The translations under genes were made by a program, and so were the position numbers. 64,000 nucleotides of DNA from Frateuria terrea. GTDB taxonomy: Bacteria > Pseudomonadota > Gammaproteobacteria > Xanthomonadales > Rhodanobacteraceae. The DNA lies in assembly GCF_900115705.1 (NCBI RefSeq), contig NZ_FOXL01000002.1, forward strand, positions 124,001 through 188,000, in the 5' to 3' direction. Below the pieces are notes generated by a model that was not told the DNA's origin, did no database searches, and worked only from the letters and a program-made list of their open reading frames with translations. Positions 52,987-62,317 of the stretch are shown in pieces (the stretch's first letter is position 1; each line of letters starts with the position of its first letter).

Positions 52987-54174
52987 ATGACTCTCGAACT
53001 GACCCGCATCAACCGCCGCTTCTCCGACTACCCGGCGCTCAACGACGTCAGCCTGAGCATCGCGCCGGGCGAGTTCCTGGCACTGCTGGGGCCGTCCGGC
53101 TCGGGCAAGACCACACTGCTGCGCATCCTCGCGGGGCTGGACTATCCGGAAAGCGGCCGGGTGGAATTCAACGGCAAGGATTTCCTGGCCGCGGCGCCGC
53201 GCGAGCGCAACGTCGGGCTGGTGTTCCAGCACTACGCCCTGTTCCGGCACCTGACGGTAGCGGAGAACGTGGCCTTCGGCCTGCGCGTGCGGTCGCGGCG
53301 CATGCGCCCGAAGCGCGCCGAGATCGATGCGCGCGTGGAGCAATTGCTCAAGCGCGTACAGCTAGATGGCTTCGGCAAGCGCTATCCCTCGCAGCTCTCC
53401 GGTGGCCAGCGCCAGCGCGTGGCGCTGGCCCGCGCACTGGCGGTCGAGCCGGACCTGCTGCTGCTCGACGAGCCGTTCGGCGCGCTGGACGCGCAGGTCC
53501 GCGTGGCCCTGCGCCGCTGGCTGCGCCGGCTGCACGAGGAGCTGGGCCTGACCACGGTATTCGTCACCCACGACCAGGAAGAGGCGCTGGAATTGGCCGA
53601 CCGCATCGCGGTGATGAACCGCGGGCGCATCGAGCAGGTCGGCACGCCGCGGGAGATCTACCAGCGGCCGGCGACGCCTTTCGTGTGCGAGTTCATCGGC
53701 AAAGCCAACCGGCTCGCATTGCGCCGCGAGGACGAGCGCTTCGTCGCCGGCGGCTGGACCTTTGCCGCCGATCCGTGGATGGGCGAGCACGCGCAGGCGA
53801 TCGCCTACGTGCGTCCGGAGCACCTGACCCTGTCCACCGAGCCCGTACCCGGCGCTTGGCGCGCGCGCCTGCGCCACGTGTACCTGGCCGGCAGCGTGGC
53901 GCACCTGGAGCTGGACGTGGCGGCGCTGGACCACGCGCTGGAGGCCGACATCGCCGGCGAGGACCTGGCGCGGATGGGCCTGCACGCCGGCGACGGGCTG
54001 TATGTCTCGCCCAGCCACGCGGTGATCTTTCCACTCGATCGCGACGGCAGGCCGATCGCCGGCGATCGCTGGCTGTGGCGGGCCGGCATGGCGACGACGC
54101 CGACCCGCCTGCCGCTTCGCCGGTCAGAAGTTGAGCTGGACGCGCATCGCGTAGATGGTGGGATCCAGCGGTAG
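52987..54174 (+). CDS. cysA: Sulfate/thiosulfate ABC transporter ATPase CysA
   Basis: A 395-residue ATPase energising CysTW. Walker [10 protein letters not shown] (37-45), Q-loop VFQHYALF, signature [15 protein letters not shown], Walker [13 protein letters not shown] and H-loop FVTHDQEE are intact. A TOBE-like regulatory region follows from about 240. The last 17 codons (from 54124) overlap the 3' end of the convergent porin gene by 51 nt, so the extreme C-terminus is probably a read-through extension over the porin's antisense strand and not conserved. Confidence 0.95.
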   Translation: MTLELTRINRRFSDYPALNDVSLSIAPGEFLALLGPSGSGKTTLLRILAGLDYPESGRVEFNGKDFLAAAPRERNVGLVFQHYALFRHLTVAENVAFGLRVRSRRMRPKRAEIDARVEQLLKRVQLDGFGKRYPSQLSGGQRQRVALARALAVEPDLLLLDEPFGALDAQVRVALRRWLRRLHEELGLTTVFVTHDQEEALELADRIAVMNRGRIEQVGTPREIYQRPATPFVCEFIGKANRLALRREDERFVAGGWTFAADPWMGEHAQAIAYVRPEHLTLSTEPVPGAWRARLRHVYLAGSVAHLELDVAALDHALEADIAGEDLARMGLHAGDGLYVSPSHAVIFPLDRDGRPIAGDRWLWRAGMATTPTRLPLRRSEVELDAHRVDGGIQR

Positions 54175-55263
54175 GTTGCCGCGGTCGCTGAAGGCACGGA
54201 TCACGTTGGCCTGCAGCTTGAAGTGGTCGTTGATGTACCAGTTCAGGCCCAGCGTCCAGTCGTGTTCGCGCCCGCCCATCACGGCGCCATCGTCCAGGTC
54301 GAGCGTGGCGTAGCGCAGCGCCAGTTCCAGCGCGCCCCAGGGATGCTGCGGCGTGAGGCCGGCGACCGAGCCGGTCTTGTAGCCGCGCGATTCGCCGGTC
54401 AGCGCCCAGGTACCGAACACGTAGTAGCCGCGGGCATGGAAGTCGCGCAGGCCGGGGCGCACCGCCTGCATCGCCAGGTATTCGCCCTGCAGCAGCATCG
54501 GGCCATGGATCCAGGCCGCTTCCAGGCCCTGGCGGTCAAGCCGGTCGACGCCATCGAGCGTGCCGGTATCGACCAGGCGCACCGGCGTCAGGTTCACCTC
54601 CGGGCGCGCGCGGATGCGGCCGGTGCGGTCGTCGCGCAATTCGCGCGAAGCGGTCAGGCCCAGATGCACCACCTCGCCCGGCTCCTGCACCGGGTTGTAG
54701 ACGACCCGTCCGGCGAAGGTTTCGCCGGCGGCATCGTCATTGAGGTCGTGGCGCGTAAAGAAGGCCACCTGCAGCAGCCAGTGCGGGATACCCTGGTAGA
54801 ACCAGTCCACGCCGACGCGGCGGCCCTCGTGCACCGCCTGCTCGGGCAGGCTGCGCTCCATGAAGGTGACGTTGCTGGTGGACGTGTTGCCGTCTTCCCA
54901 ACCCACCGGCGTCTTGAACTGGCCAAGGCGGAAGCGGCCTGCCCTGGTCTCCAGGCCGATGTAGTTGTCGACCCAGCTGTTGGCCTGGAAGTCGTAGCCG
55001 GCGTTGATCGTGAAGACGCCCTTTTCGACATAGAGATTGAATTCCTGCCGCCGCCAGGTTTGTGCGTCGTCGAACCGGTCGCTGCCATCGGCCAGGCGAT
55101 CATGGGTGAAGCGATTGAGGTCGTATTGCAGCAGGCCTTTGAGGCCCGCATCGACACCGTTGCCCAGCTCCACGCTGGTGGGCCATGAGCCGGCATCGCC
55201 TGCAAGCGCCGGCGGGGCCAGGCTCCAGGCGATGGCGGCGGCCGCCAGGATACGTAGACGCAT
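54124..55263 (-). CDS. Phosphate-selective porin O/P-like outer-membrane protein
   Basis: A 379-residue protein with signal peptide ([21 protein letters not shown]). The beta-barrel matches OprO/Opr[69 protein letters not shown], the late [21 protein letters not shown] and a terminal Phe (VQLNF). OprP transports phosphate; next to a sulfate ABC operon this one may handle sulfate or other anions (inference). GGGAGCGACT before the ATG supports the start. It is convergent with cysA. Confidence 0.9.
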   Translation of the reverse strand: MRLRILAAAAIAWSLAPPALAGDAGSWPTSVELGNGVDAGLKGLLQYDLNRFTHDRLADGSDRFDDAQTWRRQEFNLYVEKGVFTINAGYDFQANSWVDNYIGLETRAGRFRLGQFKTPVGWEDGNTSTSNVTFMERSLPEQAVHEGRRVGVDWFYQGIPHWLLQVAFFTRHDLNDDAAGETFAGRVVYNPVQEPGEVVHLGLTASRELRDDRTGRIRARPEVNLTPVRLVDTGTLDGVDRLDRQGLEAAWIHGPMLLQGEYLAMQAVRPGLRDFHARGYYVFGTWALTGESRGYKTGSVAGLTPQHPWGALELALRYATLDLDDGAVMGGREHDWTLGLNWYINDHFKLQANVIRAFSDRGNLPLDPTIYAMRVQLNF

Positions 55264-55522
55264 AGTCGCTCCCAATGAAAGAGACCCCTGATTGTCCTGC
55301 TGGCGGTAGCGCGCCGGCACACGGTTCGAGCGCAGCAATAGCATCGCGCTGGTTAGACGATGATCGCCGTGGCGTCGGCGGCCAGTCATGACGCAGGTCA
55401 ACGGAAACCAAACGGGTGCGTGCCCGTATAGCCCTTCGGGCGGATCGCGATCGCCGTTGTTCCGCACGGTCGCGTGAACGCTATAAGCTTCGGCCCTCAT
55501 CCATGCCAGCAGGGGACCTCGC

Positions 55523-56437
55523 ATGCGCCGCACGCTTCTTGCCATCACACTCGCCAGCCTGTTCGCCCTGCCCGTGCTGGCCGACCAGACCAGGCCCACG
55601 CCGACAACGAAGGAACTGCTGGCGCAGTCGAAGCCGCAGGAATGGCGCACGCCTGCCCCGGCCAACCTGCTCGACATGAAGCTGCCCGGCGGCCACGTAC
55701 TGATCGAGCTGGCGCCGGACTTCACCCCGCTGCACGCGGCCAACATCCGCACGCTGGTGCATGAGCACTACTTTGACGGGCTGGCGATCGTGCGCGTGCA
55801 GGACAACTTCGTCACCCAGTGGGACGACCCCGCGGCAGACGACGAGGACAAGGCGCACGTCAAGCCGCTCGGCGAGGCAAAGGCGACCCTGCCACCGGAA
55901 TTCACCCGTGCGATCGATCCGAAGCTGGAGTGGACGCCGCTGCCTGATGGCGACGTGTACGCGAAGGAGGTCGGCTTTTCCGAAGGCTTTCCCGTCGCGC
56001 GCGATCCGGGCCACGGGCGCGAGTGGATCGCGCATTGCTACGGCACGGTAGGCGTGGCGCGCGACGTCGGTCCGCAGACCGGCAACGGCAGCGCGCTCTA
56101 CGCGATCATCGGCCAAGCCCCTCGTGGACTGGACCGCAACCTGGCCGTCGCCGGCCGCGTGATCGAGGGGATGGAACTGCTCTCCGCCTTGCCGCGCGGG
56201 CCGGTGCCGATGGGCTTCTATACCGACAAGTCGATGCGGGTGCCCATCGAGTCGGTGCGCCTGGCGGCCGACCTGCCGGCGGCCGAGCGGCCAAAGGTCG
56301 AAGTGCTGCGCACCGACAGCCCCACCTTCGCCAGGTTGGTCGAGGCCAAGCGCAATCGGCGCGATGCGTTCTATACGCAGCCGGCCGGCGCCATCGATCT
56401 GTGCAGCATCGGCATTCCCTCGCGCATGATCAAGTGA
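55523..56437 (+). CDS. Secreted cyclophilin-type peptidyl-prolyl isomerase
   Basis: A 304-residue protein with signal peptide ([20 protein letters not shown]) and a cyclophilin domain. It shows [15 protein letters not shown] (the RVI.GFVVQGGDP counterpart), [18 protein letters not shown] (GTVSMAR counterpart), [30 protein letters not shown]. Several consensus active-site residues are altered, so catalytic strength is uncertain. The C-terminal about 70 residues are an extension. The protein is periplasmic. The 259 nt upstream hold the shared promoter region with the porin and nothing else obvious. Confidence 0.88.
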   Translation: MRRTLLAITLASLFALPVLADQTRPTPTTKELLAQSKPQEWRTPAPANLLDMKLPGGHVLIELAPDFTPLHAANIRTLVHEHYFDGLAIVRVQDNFVTQWDDPAADDEDKAHVKPLGEAKATLPPEFTRAIDPKLEWTPLPDGDVYAKEVGFSEGFPVARDPGHGREWIAHCYGTVGVARDVGPQTGNGSALYAIIGQAPRGLDRNLAVAGRVIEGMELLSALPRGPVPMGFYTDKSMRVPIESVRLAADLPAAERPKVEVLRTDSPTFARLVEAKRNRRDAFYTQPAGAIDLCSIGIPSRMIK

Positions 56438-56474
56438 CGAACCGGCAACGGCGGAGTCCTCCCGCTCGGCCCGG

Positions 56475-56530
56475 ACCCTCACCCGCCTGTCGGCACCTTC
56501 TCCCGGAGGGAGAGGGGTTCGGGTGGAGGG
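56475..56530. repeat. Dispersed palindrome CTTCTCCCGGAGGGAGAGG with CCCTCACCC arm
   Basis: A longer version of the repeat seen at 12545 and 21484: CCCTCACCC ... CTCCCGGAGGGAG ... GGGTGGAGGG. It lies in the 287-nt gap after the cyclophilin gene. Confidence 0.6.
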
Positions 56531-56545
56531 CTTGAGCCAGGCGGC

Positions 56546-56590
56546 GCTTCGACTTCGGCGCTGCGCACCTTCGCTCAGCGCGAACGGGTT
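56546..56590 (+). repeat. REP-like repeat (single copy)
   Basis: A sequence beginning GCTTCGACTTCGGCGCTGCG and continuing CACCTTCGCTCAGCGCGAACGG differs from the inverted copy at 3486-3537 at about four positions over 40 nt. Confidence 0.65.
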
Positions 56591-56608
56591 GGGGCACGGG
56601 GCGGGTTG

Positions 56609-56635
56609 AGCCGCTCTCTTTCCGGGAGAGCGGCT
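56609..56635. other. Perfect 10-bp hairpin upstream of the EamA gene
   Basis: AGCCGCTCTC and GAGAGCGGCT pair perfectly around a 7-nt loop. There is no T-run on the plus strand. It is probably another short dispersed palindrome or a weak terminator. Confidence 0.45.
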
Positions 56636-56724
56636 GGGTTGAGAGCCGTTCTTGCCGCACGCTGCCCTGTCTGCGCCAGCTGCCGCCTACAATGCGTGTC
56701 TCCCACCAACGCGCGACACACCCA

Positions 56725-57651
56725 ATGCAAGCCATCAGCAAGGCCCGCCTGCAGATCCATTTCTGCGTGGTGTTGTGGGGCTTCACCGCGATCCTGGGCA
56801 AGCTGATCACGTTGCCGGCCTCGGCGCTGGTGTGGTGGCGCATGCTGCTGGTGACGCTGGCGCTGTTGGCGACGCCGCGTGTGTGGCGCGGGCTGCGGGC
56901 AATGCCGGCACGCCTGCGCTGGGCGTATGCAGGCATCGGCGTGCTGGTATCGCTGCACTGGCTCACCTTCTACGCGGCGATCAAGCTTTCCAACGCCTCG
57001 GTGGGTGCCACGTGCATTGCGCTGGGACCGGTGTTCCTGGCCTTCGTCGAACCGTGGATCGCGCGCCGCCGCTTCGACCCGCGCGAGCTGCTGATCGGCG
57101 TGGCCGTGGTGCCGGGCGTGGCGCTGGTGGTCGGTGGCGTGCCCACGGCGATGCGGCTCGGCCTGGTGGTAGGTACCGCTTCGGCGCTGCTGGTGGCGTT
57201 GTTCAGCGCGTGCAACAAGCGGCTGGTCGAGCACGGCGACCCGCTGACGGTAACCTGCCTGGAACTGGGCACCGGCACGCTGTTCCTCGGCCTGCTGGTG
57301 CCGTGGCTGCCGCATGCCGGGGCAGCGTTCGTGCTGCCGGACGTGCATGACGCCATCCTGCTGGCGCTGCTGTCCTTCGGCTGCACGCTGCTGCCGTTCG
57401 CACTGGCGCTGGTCGCGCTGCGCCACCTGAGCGCGTTCGGCACGCAGATGGTGACCAACCTCGAACCGGTCTACGCGATCGTGCTGGCCGTGGTGCTGCT
57501 GGGCGAGCAGCGCGAGCTGGCCTGGCCATTCTACCTCGGCGTGGCGGTGATCCTCGCGGCCGTGTTCGTGCATCCATGGCTGAGCCGGCGCAGCGAGGCG
57601 GCACAACCGGAACTGATGGGCGTGAGCGAGGCGCACAACGCCACGGACTGA
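56725..57651 (+). CDS. EamA/DMT-superfamily transporter
   Basis: 308 residues with ten predicted TM helices in two EamA repeats (about 8-135 and 148-290). Repeat 1 has FCVVLWGFTAILGKLITLPA; repeat 2 ends TQMVTNLEPVYAIVLAVVLLGEQ, the conserved EamA close. Substrates in this family are metabolites, often amino acids or nucleotide sugars. ATG at 56725 (MQAISKARLQIH) gives a short cytoplasmic N-terminus. It precedes rlmJ by 24 nt. Confidence 0.88.
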   Translation: MQAISKARLQIHFCVVLWGFTAILGKLITLPASALVWWRMLLVTLALLATPRVWRGLRAMPARLRWAYAGIGVLVSLHWLTFYAAIKLSNASVGATCIALGPVFLAFVEPWIARRRFDPRELLIGVAVVPGVALVVGGVPTAMRLGLVVGTASALLVALFSACNKRLVEHGDPLTVTCLELGTGTLFLGLLVPWLPHAGAAFVLPDVHDAILLALLSFGCTLLPFALALVALRHLSAFGTQMVTNLEPVYAIVLAVVLLGEQRELAWPFYLGVAVILAAVFVHPWLSRRSEAAQPELMGVSEAHNATD

Positions 57652-57675
57652 AGGCGCGCCGCCTATACTGGCGCG

Positions 57676-58596
57676 ATGAATTACCGCCACGCCTACCACG
57701 CCGGCAATTTCGCCGACGTCCTCAAGCACGTCGTGCTGTCCGCGCTGATCGACGCGCTCAAGGCCAAGCCCACGCCCTTTGCCGTGATCGACACCCACGC
57801 CGGCAGCGGCTGCTACGCGCTGGAGGGCAAGGAAGCGGAGAAGACCGGCGAGTGGCGCGACGGCGTGGGCCGGCTGCTGTTTCCCGACGTCGGCCCGCAC
57901 GCCAGTGCAGGCGGGACGCTGCCGCCGCTGCTGCGGCACTGGCTGGACGGTCTGCTCGCGTTGCCCGGCAACGAGCACGGGCTGAAGCTCTATCCCGGTT
58001 CGCCGCTGCAGGCCGCCCGCGCCCTGCGCGAGACCGACAGCGCGCAGCTGTGCGAGCTGCACCCTGAGGAAGCCGCGCGTCTGCGCGAGCTGTTGCACCA
58101 TGACGGGCGCATGCACGTGCACGAGCGCAACGGCTACGAGGCGCTCAAGGCGCTGCTGCCGCCGAAGGAGAAGCGCGGCCTGGTATTGATCGACCCGCCC
58201 TACGAGGCGCAGGAGGCCGAGTACCGGCTGATCGAACAGGCGCTCAAGGCTGCGCTGGTGCGCTGGCCGACCGGCATCTACGCCGTGTGGTACCCGATCA
58301 AGCAGCGCAGCCAGGTGCAGCCGTTCCTGCGCTGGCTCGGCCACTGTGGCGCCCGCCGCGTGCTGCGCGCCGAGCTGCTGGTGCATCCGGACGATTCTCC
58401 GCTGCGGCTCAACGGTTCAGGCATGGCGATCCTCAACGCGCCGTGGAAGCTCGACGACACCTTGCGCGAACCGCTGCGCGCGCTCGCCCGGCTGCTCCGG
58501 CAGGAGCGCCAGGCCGAATGGCGGCTGGACTGGCTGGCCGAGGAAGGTGCCGCGCCCCCGCCGTCGCCGCTACCGCGTTCACGCGGTCGCCGCTAA
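57676..58596 (+). CDS. rlmJ: 23S rRNA (adenine(2030)-N6)-methyltransferase
   Basis: A 306-residue methyltransferase that modifies A2030 of 23S rRNA. N-terminal MNYRHAYHAGNFADVLKHVVL is the RlmJ hallmark. The SAM motif is VIDTHAGSGCYAL and the catalytic motif is LIDPPYE. The C-terminal 20 residues (PPPSPLPRSRGRR) look disordered. The family in E. coli is about 280 residues. It is a core house-keeping gene. Confidence 0.94.
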   Translation: MNYRHAYHAGNFADVLKHVVLSALIDALKAKPTPFAVIDTHAGSGCYALEGKEAEKTGEWRDGVGRLLFPDVGPHASAGGTLPPLLRHWLDGLLALPGNEHGLKLYPGSPLQAARALRETDSAQLCELHPEEAARLRELLHHDGRMHVHERNGYEALKALLPPKEKRGLVLIDPPYEAQEAEYRLIEQALKAALVRWPTGIYAVWYPIKQRSQVQPFLRWLGHCGARRVLRAELLVHPDDSPLRLNGSGMAILNAPWKLDDTLREPLRALARLLRQERQAEWRLDWLAEEGAAPPPSPLPRSRGRR

Positions 58597-58657
58597 GCTC
58601 GCTCCGCGCCGCGACGGCATCCGCCGCGGTCCTTCCCGTCCAGGTCAGGAGCCTGCC

Positions 58658-59173
58658 ATGCGCATCCGCCTCGCTTCGCTCATGTTCCGTTCGCTCGTGC
58701 CCGCCGCACTGCTCATGCTCGCGGCCTGTGCGCCGGCGCCGATCTACAAGGCCGCGCCCGATGCAGTGAGCGCGCAGCCGTTCCAGGTCGCGCAATCGCC
58801 CGAGCAGTTTGCCAGCCGCCAGGTGATCTGGGGCGGGCGCATCGTCGGCGTGGACAACCTCGCCGACCACAGCGAGGTGGAGATCCTCGCCTATCCGTTG
58901 GACAAGTCGCAGCGGCCGCAGGCCAACGACAGCGGCAGCGGGCGCTTCATCGCGGTGATGCCGGGCTACGTCGAATCGCTGGACTATCCGGCCGGCGGGC
59001 TGATCACGGTGAGTGGCCAGCTCAACGGCAGCCGCGCGGGCAAGGTCGGCCAGGCCGACTACGTGTTCCCGCTGGTCCAGGTGAACCAGTCGCACGTGTG
59101 GACCGCCGACGAGTTGAACAAGGGCAAGAACAACGTGCACTTCGGCGTGGGCGTGGGCGTGGGCATCCGCTGA
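58658..59173 (+). CDS. slp: Slp-family outer-membrane lipoprotein
   Basis: A 171-residue lipoprotein with lipobox LAAC (signal MRIRLASLMFRSLVPAALLMLAAC). The Slp domain is recognisable in VIWGGRIVGVDNLADHSEVEILAYPLDKSQRPQ, GRFIAVMPGYVESLDYPAGGLITVSGQL and YVFPLVQVNQSHVW. Slp is induced by carbon starvation and stationary phase in E. coli. AGGAG precedes the ATG at 58658. Confidence 0.9.
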   Translation: MRIRLASLMFRSLVPAALLMLAACAPAPIYKAAPDAVSAQPFQVAQSPEQFASRQVIWGGRIVGVDNLADHSEVEILAYPLDKSQRPQANDSGSGRFIAVMPGYVESLDYPAGGLITVSGQLNGSRAGKVGQADYVFPLVQVNQSHVWTADELNKGKNNVHFGVGVGVGIR

Positions 59174-59249
59174 CGCCCGACATCGTGCCGAACGGCTCTC
59201 CCAGCCTGCGCCTGCCCTAAACTGACCGGTCACCCGCAGGAACCTACGC

Positions 59250-60158
59250 ATGTCCGGCCACGCCAATTCGCTCAAGGCGATCTTCCTCGCGCTCGGCGCA
59301 AACTTCGCCATCTTCGTGGCCAAGCTCGTCGCCGCACTGCTCACCGGCTCGGGCGCCATGCTCGCCGAGGCGGTGCATTCGCTGGCCGACTGCGGCAACC
59401 AGGGCCTGTTGTTGCTGGGCATGCGCCAGGCGAAGAAGCCGCCGTCGGACGAATACCCGCTGGGTTGGGGCCGCGCGCTGTACTTCTGGTCGTTCCTGGT
59501 GGCGATCCTGCTGTTCAGCGTGGGCGGCATGTTTTCGGTCTACGAAGGCGTGCACAAGATCAGCCATCCGGAGCCGCTGAAATGGCCATGGCTGGCATTG
59601 GGCGTGCTGGTGTTCGGCATCGTCGCCGAAGGCATCTCGATGCGCGGCTGCCTGCAGGAGGTCAACAAAGCGCGCGGCGAGCAGAACCTGTGGACGTGGT
59701 TCCGCGAGACCCGTTCCAGCGAGCTGCTGGTGATCTTCGGCGAGGACCTGGCGGCGCTGATCGGCCTGTGCCTGGCGGCGTTGGCGGTGGGCGCGACCAT
59801 GCTCACCGGCAACCTGATGTTCGACGCCATGGGCACGATCGCGATCGGCGTGCTGCTGGTGGTGGTCGCGGTGGCTCTGGCGGTGGAGGTCAAGGCGCTG
59901 CTGATCGGACAGGGCGTGGAGCCGCGGCGCCGTACCGAGCTGCAGGCGTTCCTGCAGCACCGGCCGGAGGTGGCGCAGGTGCTCAACCTGATCACGCTGC
60001 AGATGGGCGCGGACGTGATGGTGTCGGTCAAGGCGAGGATGGAGCCGTGCGCCAGCGACCGGGCGCTGATCGAGGCGATCAATACCGTCGAGCGGGCGAT
60101 GAAGGCGCAGTTCCCGGACATCCGCTGGAGTTTCTTCGAGCCGGATGTGACCGACTAG
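59250..60158 (+). CDS. Cation diffusion facilitator family transporter
   Basis: A 302-residue CDF protein with six TM helices. The TM2 metal motif is AEAVHSLADCGNQ and the TM5 region FGEDLAALIG, with FDAMGT beyond. The C-terminal domain starts near 205. It is a paralogue of the gene at 25117 but of a divergent lineage: metal-site residues differ and the helix 1-2 hydrophobic pattern is longer. The substrate is unknown. Confidence 0.87.
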   Translation: MSGHANSLKAIFLALGANFAIFVAKLVAALLTGSGAMLAEAVHSLADCGNQGLLLLGMRQAKKPPSDEYPLGWGRALYFWSFLVAILLFSVGGMFSVYEGVHKISHPEPLKWPWLALGVLVFGIVAEGISMRGCLQEVNKARGEQNLWTWFRETRSSELLVIFGEDLAALIGLCLAALAVGATMLTGNLMFDAMGTIAIGVLLVVVAVALAVEVKALLIGQGVEPRRRTELQAFLQHRPEVAQVLNLITLQMGADVMVSVKARMEPCASDRALIEAINTVERAMKAQFPDIRWSFFEPDVTD

Positions 60159-60167
60159 CACGCTTTG

Positions 60168-60200
60168 CCCCTCTCCCCTCCGGGAGAGGATCGAGGTGAG
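60168..60200. repeat. Dispersed palindrome CCCTCTCCC..GGGAGAGG
   Basis: Same family as 12545, 21484 and 56475, starting 10 nt after the CDF stop codon. A related second copy follows at 60267-60302 (CCCTTACCCCC..CCCCGGAGGG). Confidence 0.6.
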
Positions 60201-60266
60201 CGGCGCGGCTCGTGGGGGGAGCGCCACCAGAGCCACGCATCGATCTGTTTCTCTCGCGAGAGCGAG

Positions 60267-60302
60267 CCCTTACCCCCAGCCCCTCCCCGGAGGGAAGAGT
60301 GA
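60267..60302. repeat. Second, diverged copy of the dispersed palindrome
   Basis: CCCTTACCCCCAGCCCCTCCC then CCGGAGGGAAGAGTGAG: the same CCCTCACCC/CCGGAGGG frame with several changes, 70 nt from the previous copy, before lpxO. Confidence 0.5.
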
Positions 60303-60370
60303 GCCGGACCTGGCTCTGCCCGACCGTTCGTGCCGGCGTAGAATGAGCCGCCCCACCCGCGACCGAGCCC

Positions 60371-61315
60371 ATGATCCTTACACCGCGCCTGATCGTCCTG
60401 CTGCTGTTCCTGCTGTTCGCGTTCTGCGTGCTGCTGGTGCACCTGCGCGGGCGGGCGCGGCTGCGCTTCGATCGCCAGCTGGTCGACCACTCGGCGATCT
60501 TTGCGCCCTATAACCTGCTGATGTACGCCTTCTCGGCGGTGCCGGCGCGACCGATCCTGGACCGCCGCGGCTTCCCCCAGCTGGATCTGCTGCAGGCCAA
60601 CTGGCAAACCATCCGTGAAGAAGCGCTCCACCTGTTCGACGAGGGCCATATCCGCGCAGCGGAGAAACACAACGACGCCAGCTTCAACAGCTTCTTCAAG
60701 CAGGGCTGGAAGCGCTTCTACCTCAAGTGGTACGGCGAACCGCTGGCTTCGGCCGAGGCGTTGTGCCCCAGGACCGTCGAGCTGCTCAAGGCGATCCCCA
60801 GCATCAAGGCGGCGATGTTCGCCACGCTGGCACCGCACAGCAAGCTCAACCCGCACCGCGATCCGTTTGCCGGCTCCCTGCGCTACCACCTGGGCCTGAT
60901 CACGCCCAACTCGCGCGACTGCCGCATCTTCGTCGACGGCGAGGAACACGCCTGGGGCGACGGCAAGGACGTGGTGTTCGACGAGACCTACGTGCACTGG
61001 GTGGAAAACAACACCGACCAGACCCGCGTGATCCTGTTCGCGGACGTCGAGCGCCCGCTGCGCACGCGCTGGATGGGGGCAATCAACCATCGCGTGGGCG
61101 CGTTCATGGGCAAGATCACGGCATCGCCCAATTCGGATTCCGGCGCCGAGAAGGTCGGCTTCGTCAACCGCATGTTCGCGCTCAACCAACGCAGCCGCGA
61201 GCGCAGCAAGGCATTCAAGCGGCGGCATCCGAAGCTGTTCCGCGGGCTGAAATATGCCGGCATCGTGTTGCTGATCTGGCTGGTGTTCCTGGCGCCCTGG
61301 CCGCTGGTGCGCTGA
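60371..61315 (+). CDS. lpxO: Aspartyl/asparaginyl beta-hydroxylase family, LpxO-like
   Basis: A 314-residue membrane-anchored Fe(II)/2-oxoglutarate dioxygenase that hydroxylates the 3'-acyl chain of lipid A (LpxO role, from family). TM1 spans about 7-25 and a C-terminal TM is near 295-312. The catalytic domain includes LNPHRDPFAGSLRYHLGL (metal His and Asp) and FDETYVHWVENNTDQTRVILF (distal His and Arg). The C-terminal TM extension is typical of LpxO. It is preceded by two palindromic repeats and followed by the sigJ-type promoter. Confidence 0.85.
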   Translation: MILTPRLIVLLLFLLFAFCVLLVHLRGRARLRFDRQLVDHSAIFAPYNLLMYAFSAVPARPILDRRGFPQLDLLQANWQTIREEALHLFDEGHIRAAEKHNDASFNSFFKQGWKRFYLKWYGEPLASAEALCPRTVELLKAIPSIKAAMFATLAPHSKLNPHRDPFAGSLRYHLGLITPNSRDCRIFVDGEEHAWGDGKDVVFDETYVHWVENNTDQTRVILFADVERPLRTRWMGAINHRVGAFMGKITASPNSDSGAEKVGFVNRMFALNQRSRERSKAFKRRHPKLFRGLKYAGIVLLIWLVFLAPWPLVR

Positions 61316-61320
61316 AGGCC

Positions 61321-61347
61321 GGTCACGTCCTGCACCCTTCGCGCGTC
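61321..61347 (+). promoter_or_regulatory. Candidate ECF41-type autoregulated promoter
   Basis: GGTCACG (61321-61327) and CGTC (61344-61347), spaced by 16 bp, resemble the ECF41 promoter signature (TGTCACA and CGTC, from published descriptions of the group). It lies 27 nt upstream of the sigma gene. Confidence 0.5.
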
Positions 61348-61373
61348 CTGGCCGTATCCCATCGGAGTAGCCC

Positions 61374-62276
61374 ATGGATAGCCAGACCGCCCTGTTCCAG
61401 CAACACCGCCCGCGACTGTTCGGGCTGGCCTACCGCATGCTCGGCTCGCCAGCCGACGCCGAGGACGTGCTGCACGACGCCTGGCTGCGCTGGCACGCGC
61501 AGGACACCGCCGTGCTCGATGACCCGGAGGCCTGGCTGGTCACCGTGACCACGCGCCTGGCGCTGGACCGCCTGCGCCGCGCCAAGGCCGAGCGCGAGCA
61601 CTACACCGGTCCCTGGCTGCCCGAGCCGCTGGTGCCGGAGGCGGACCGCCCCGAGGCCGAACTCGAGCGCGGCGAGACGATCACCCTGTCCTTCCTGCTG
61701 CTGCTTGAACGGCTGAGCCCGGACGAGCGCGCCGCTTTTCTGCTCAATGAAGTGTTCGACTACAGCCATGCCGAGGCCGCTGCGATCCTGGGCATTGGCG
61801 AGGATGCCTGCCGCCAGCGCGTGCACCGCGCCAGGACCCGCCTGCGCGATGGGCGCCCGCGCTTCAGCGTCGATGTACAGGCCAGGCAGCGCATGATCCA
61901 GCGCTTCATCGCGGCGATAAAGAAGCCCGACCTCGAATCGCTGCGCGCGCTGTTTGCCGAAGACGCGATAGCCATTTCCGATGGCGGAGGCGTCGTTCGG
62001 GCCGTCCTGCGTCCCTTGCAAGGTGCCGATCGGCTGGCCCGCCTCTACACGCAGGTCGCCACCCGCTTCTATGCACGCCCCGACGTGCGCTTCACCACCA
62101 CGATCCTCAACGGCGAGCCCGTGCTGCTGGCCTGGTTCGACGACACGCTGGTCAGCGCAATCTGGATCGAGTGCGAGGACGACCACATCACCGCCACGCT
62201 CGCCTTGCGCCACCCCGGCAAGCTGGCGCGTCTGGCCGCCGTCACGAAAGGCGGGGTTGCCGCGTCCTTGCAATGA
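61374..62276 (+). CDS. sigJ: ECF41-type RNA polymerase sigma factor with SnoaL-like C-terminal domain
   Basis: 300 residues. Sigma region 2 is at about 5-70 (LAYRMLGSPADAEDVLHDAWLRW), sigma region 4 at 105-165 (LLLLERLSPDERAAFLLNEVFDYSHAEAAAILGI), and a SnoaL-like C-terminal domain follows. The ECF41 markers are seen: WLPEPL in the linker (81-86), DGGG (about 203) and a C-terminal RHPGKLARL (NPDKL-like). In this group the C-terminal extension modulates activity and no membrane anti-sigma factor is used. It forms a two-gene unit with the CMD gene downstream (41-nt gap). Confidence 0.92.
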   Translation: MDSQTALFQQHRPRLFGLAYRMLGSPADAEDVLHDAWLRWHAQDTAVLDDPEAWLVTVTTRLALDRLRRAKAEREHYTGPWLPEPLVPEADRPEAELERGETITLSFLLLLERLSPDERAAFLLNEVFDYSHAEAAAILGIGEDACRQRVHRARTRLRDGRPRFSVDVQARQRMIQRFIAAIKKPDLESLRALFAEDAIAISDGGGVVRAVLRPLQGADRLARLYTQVATRFYARPDVRFTTTILNGEPVLLAWFDDTLVSAIWIECEDDHITATLALRHPGKLARLAAVTKGGVAASLQ

Positions 62277-62317
62277 ACGGCCCAATCCGGGCCGCCCTCC
62301 AAGCCAAGGAATCGTCC

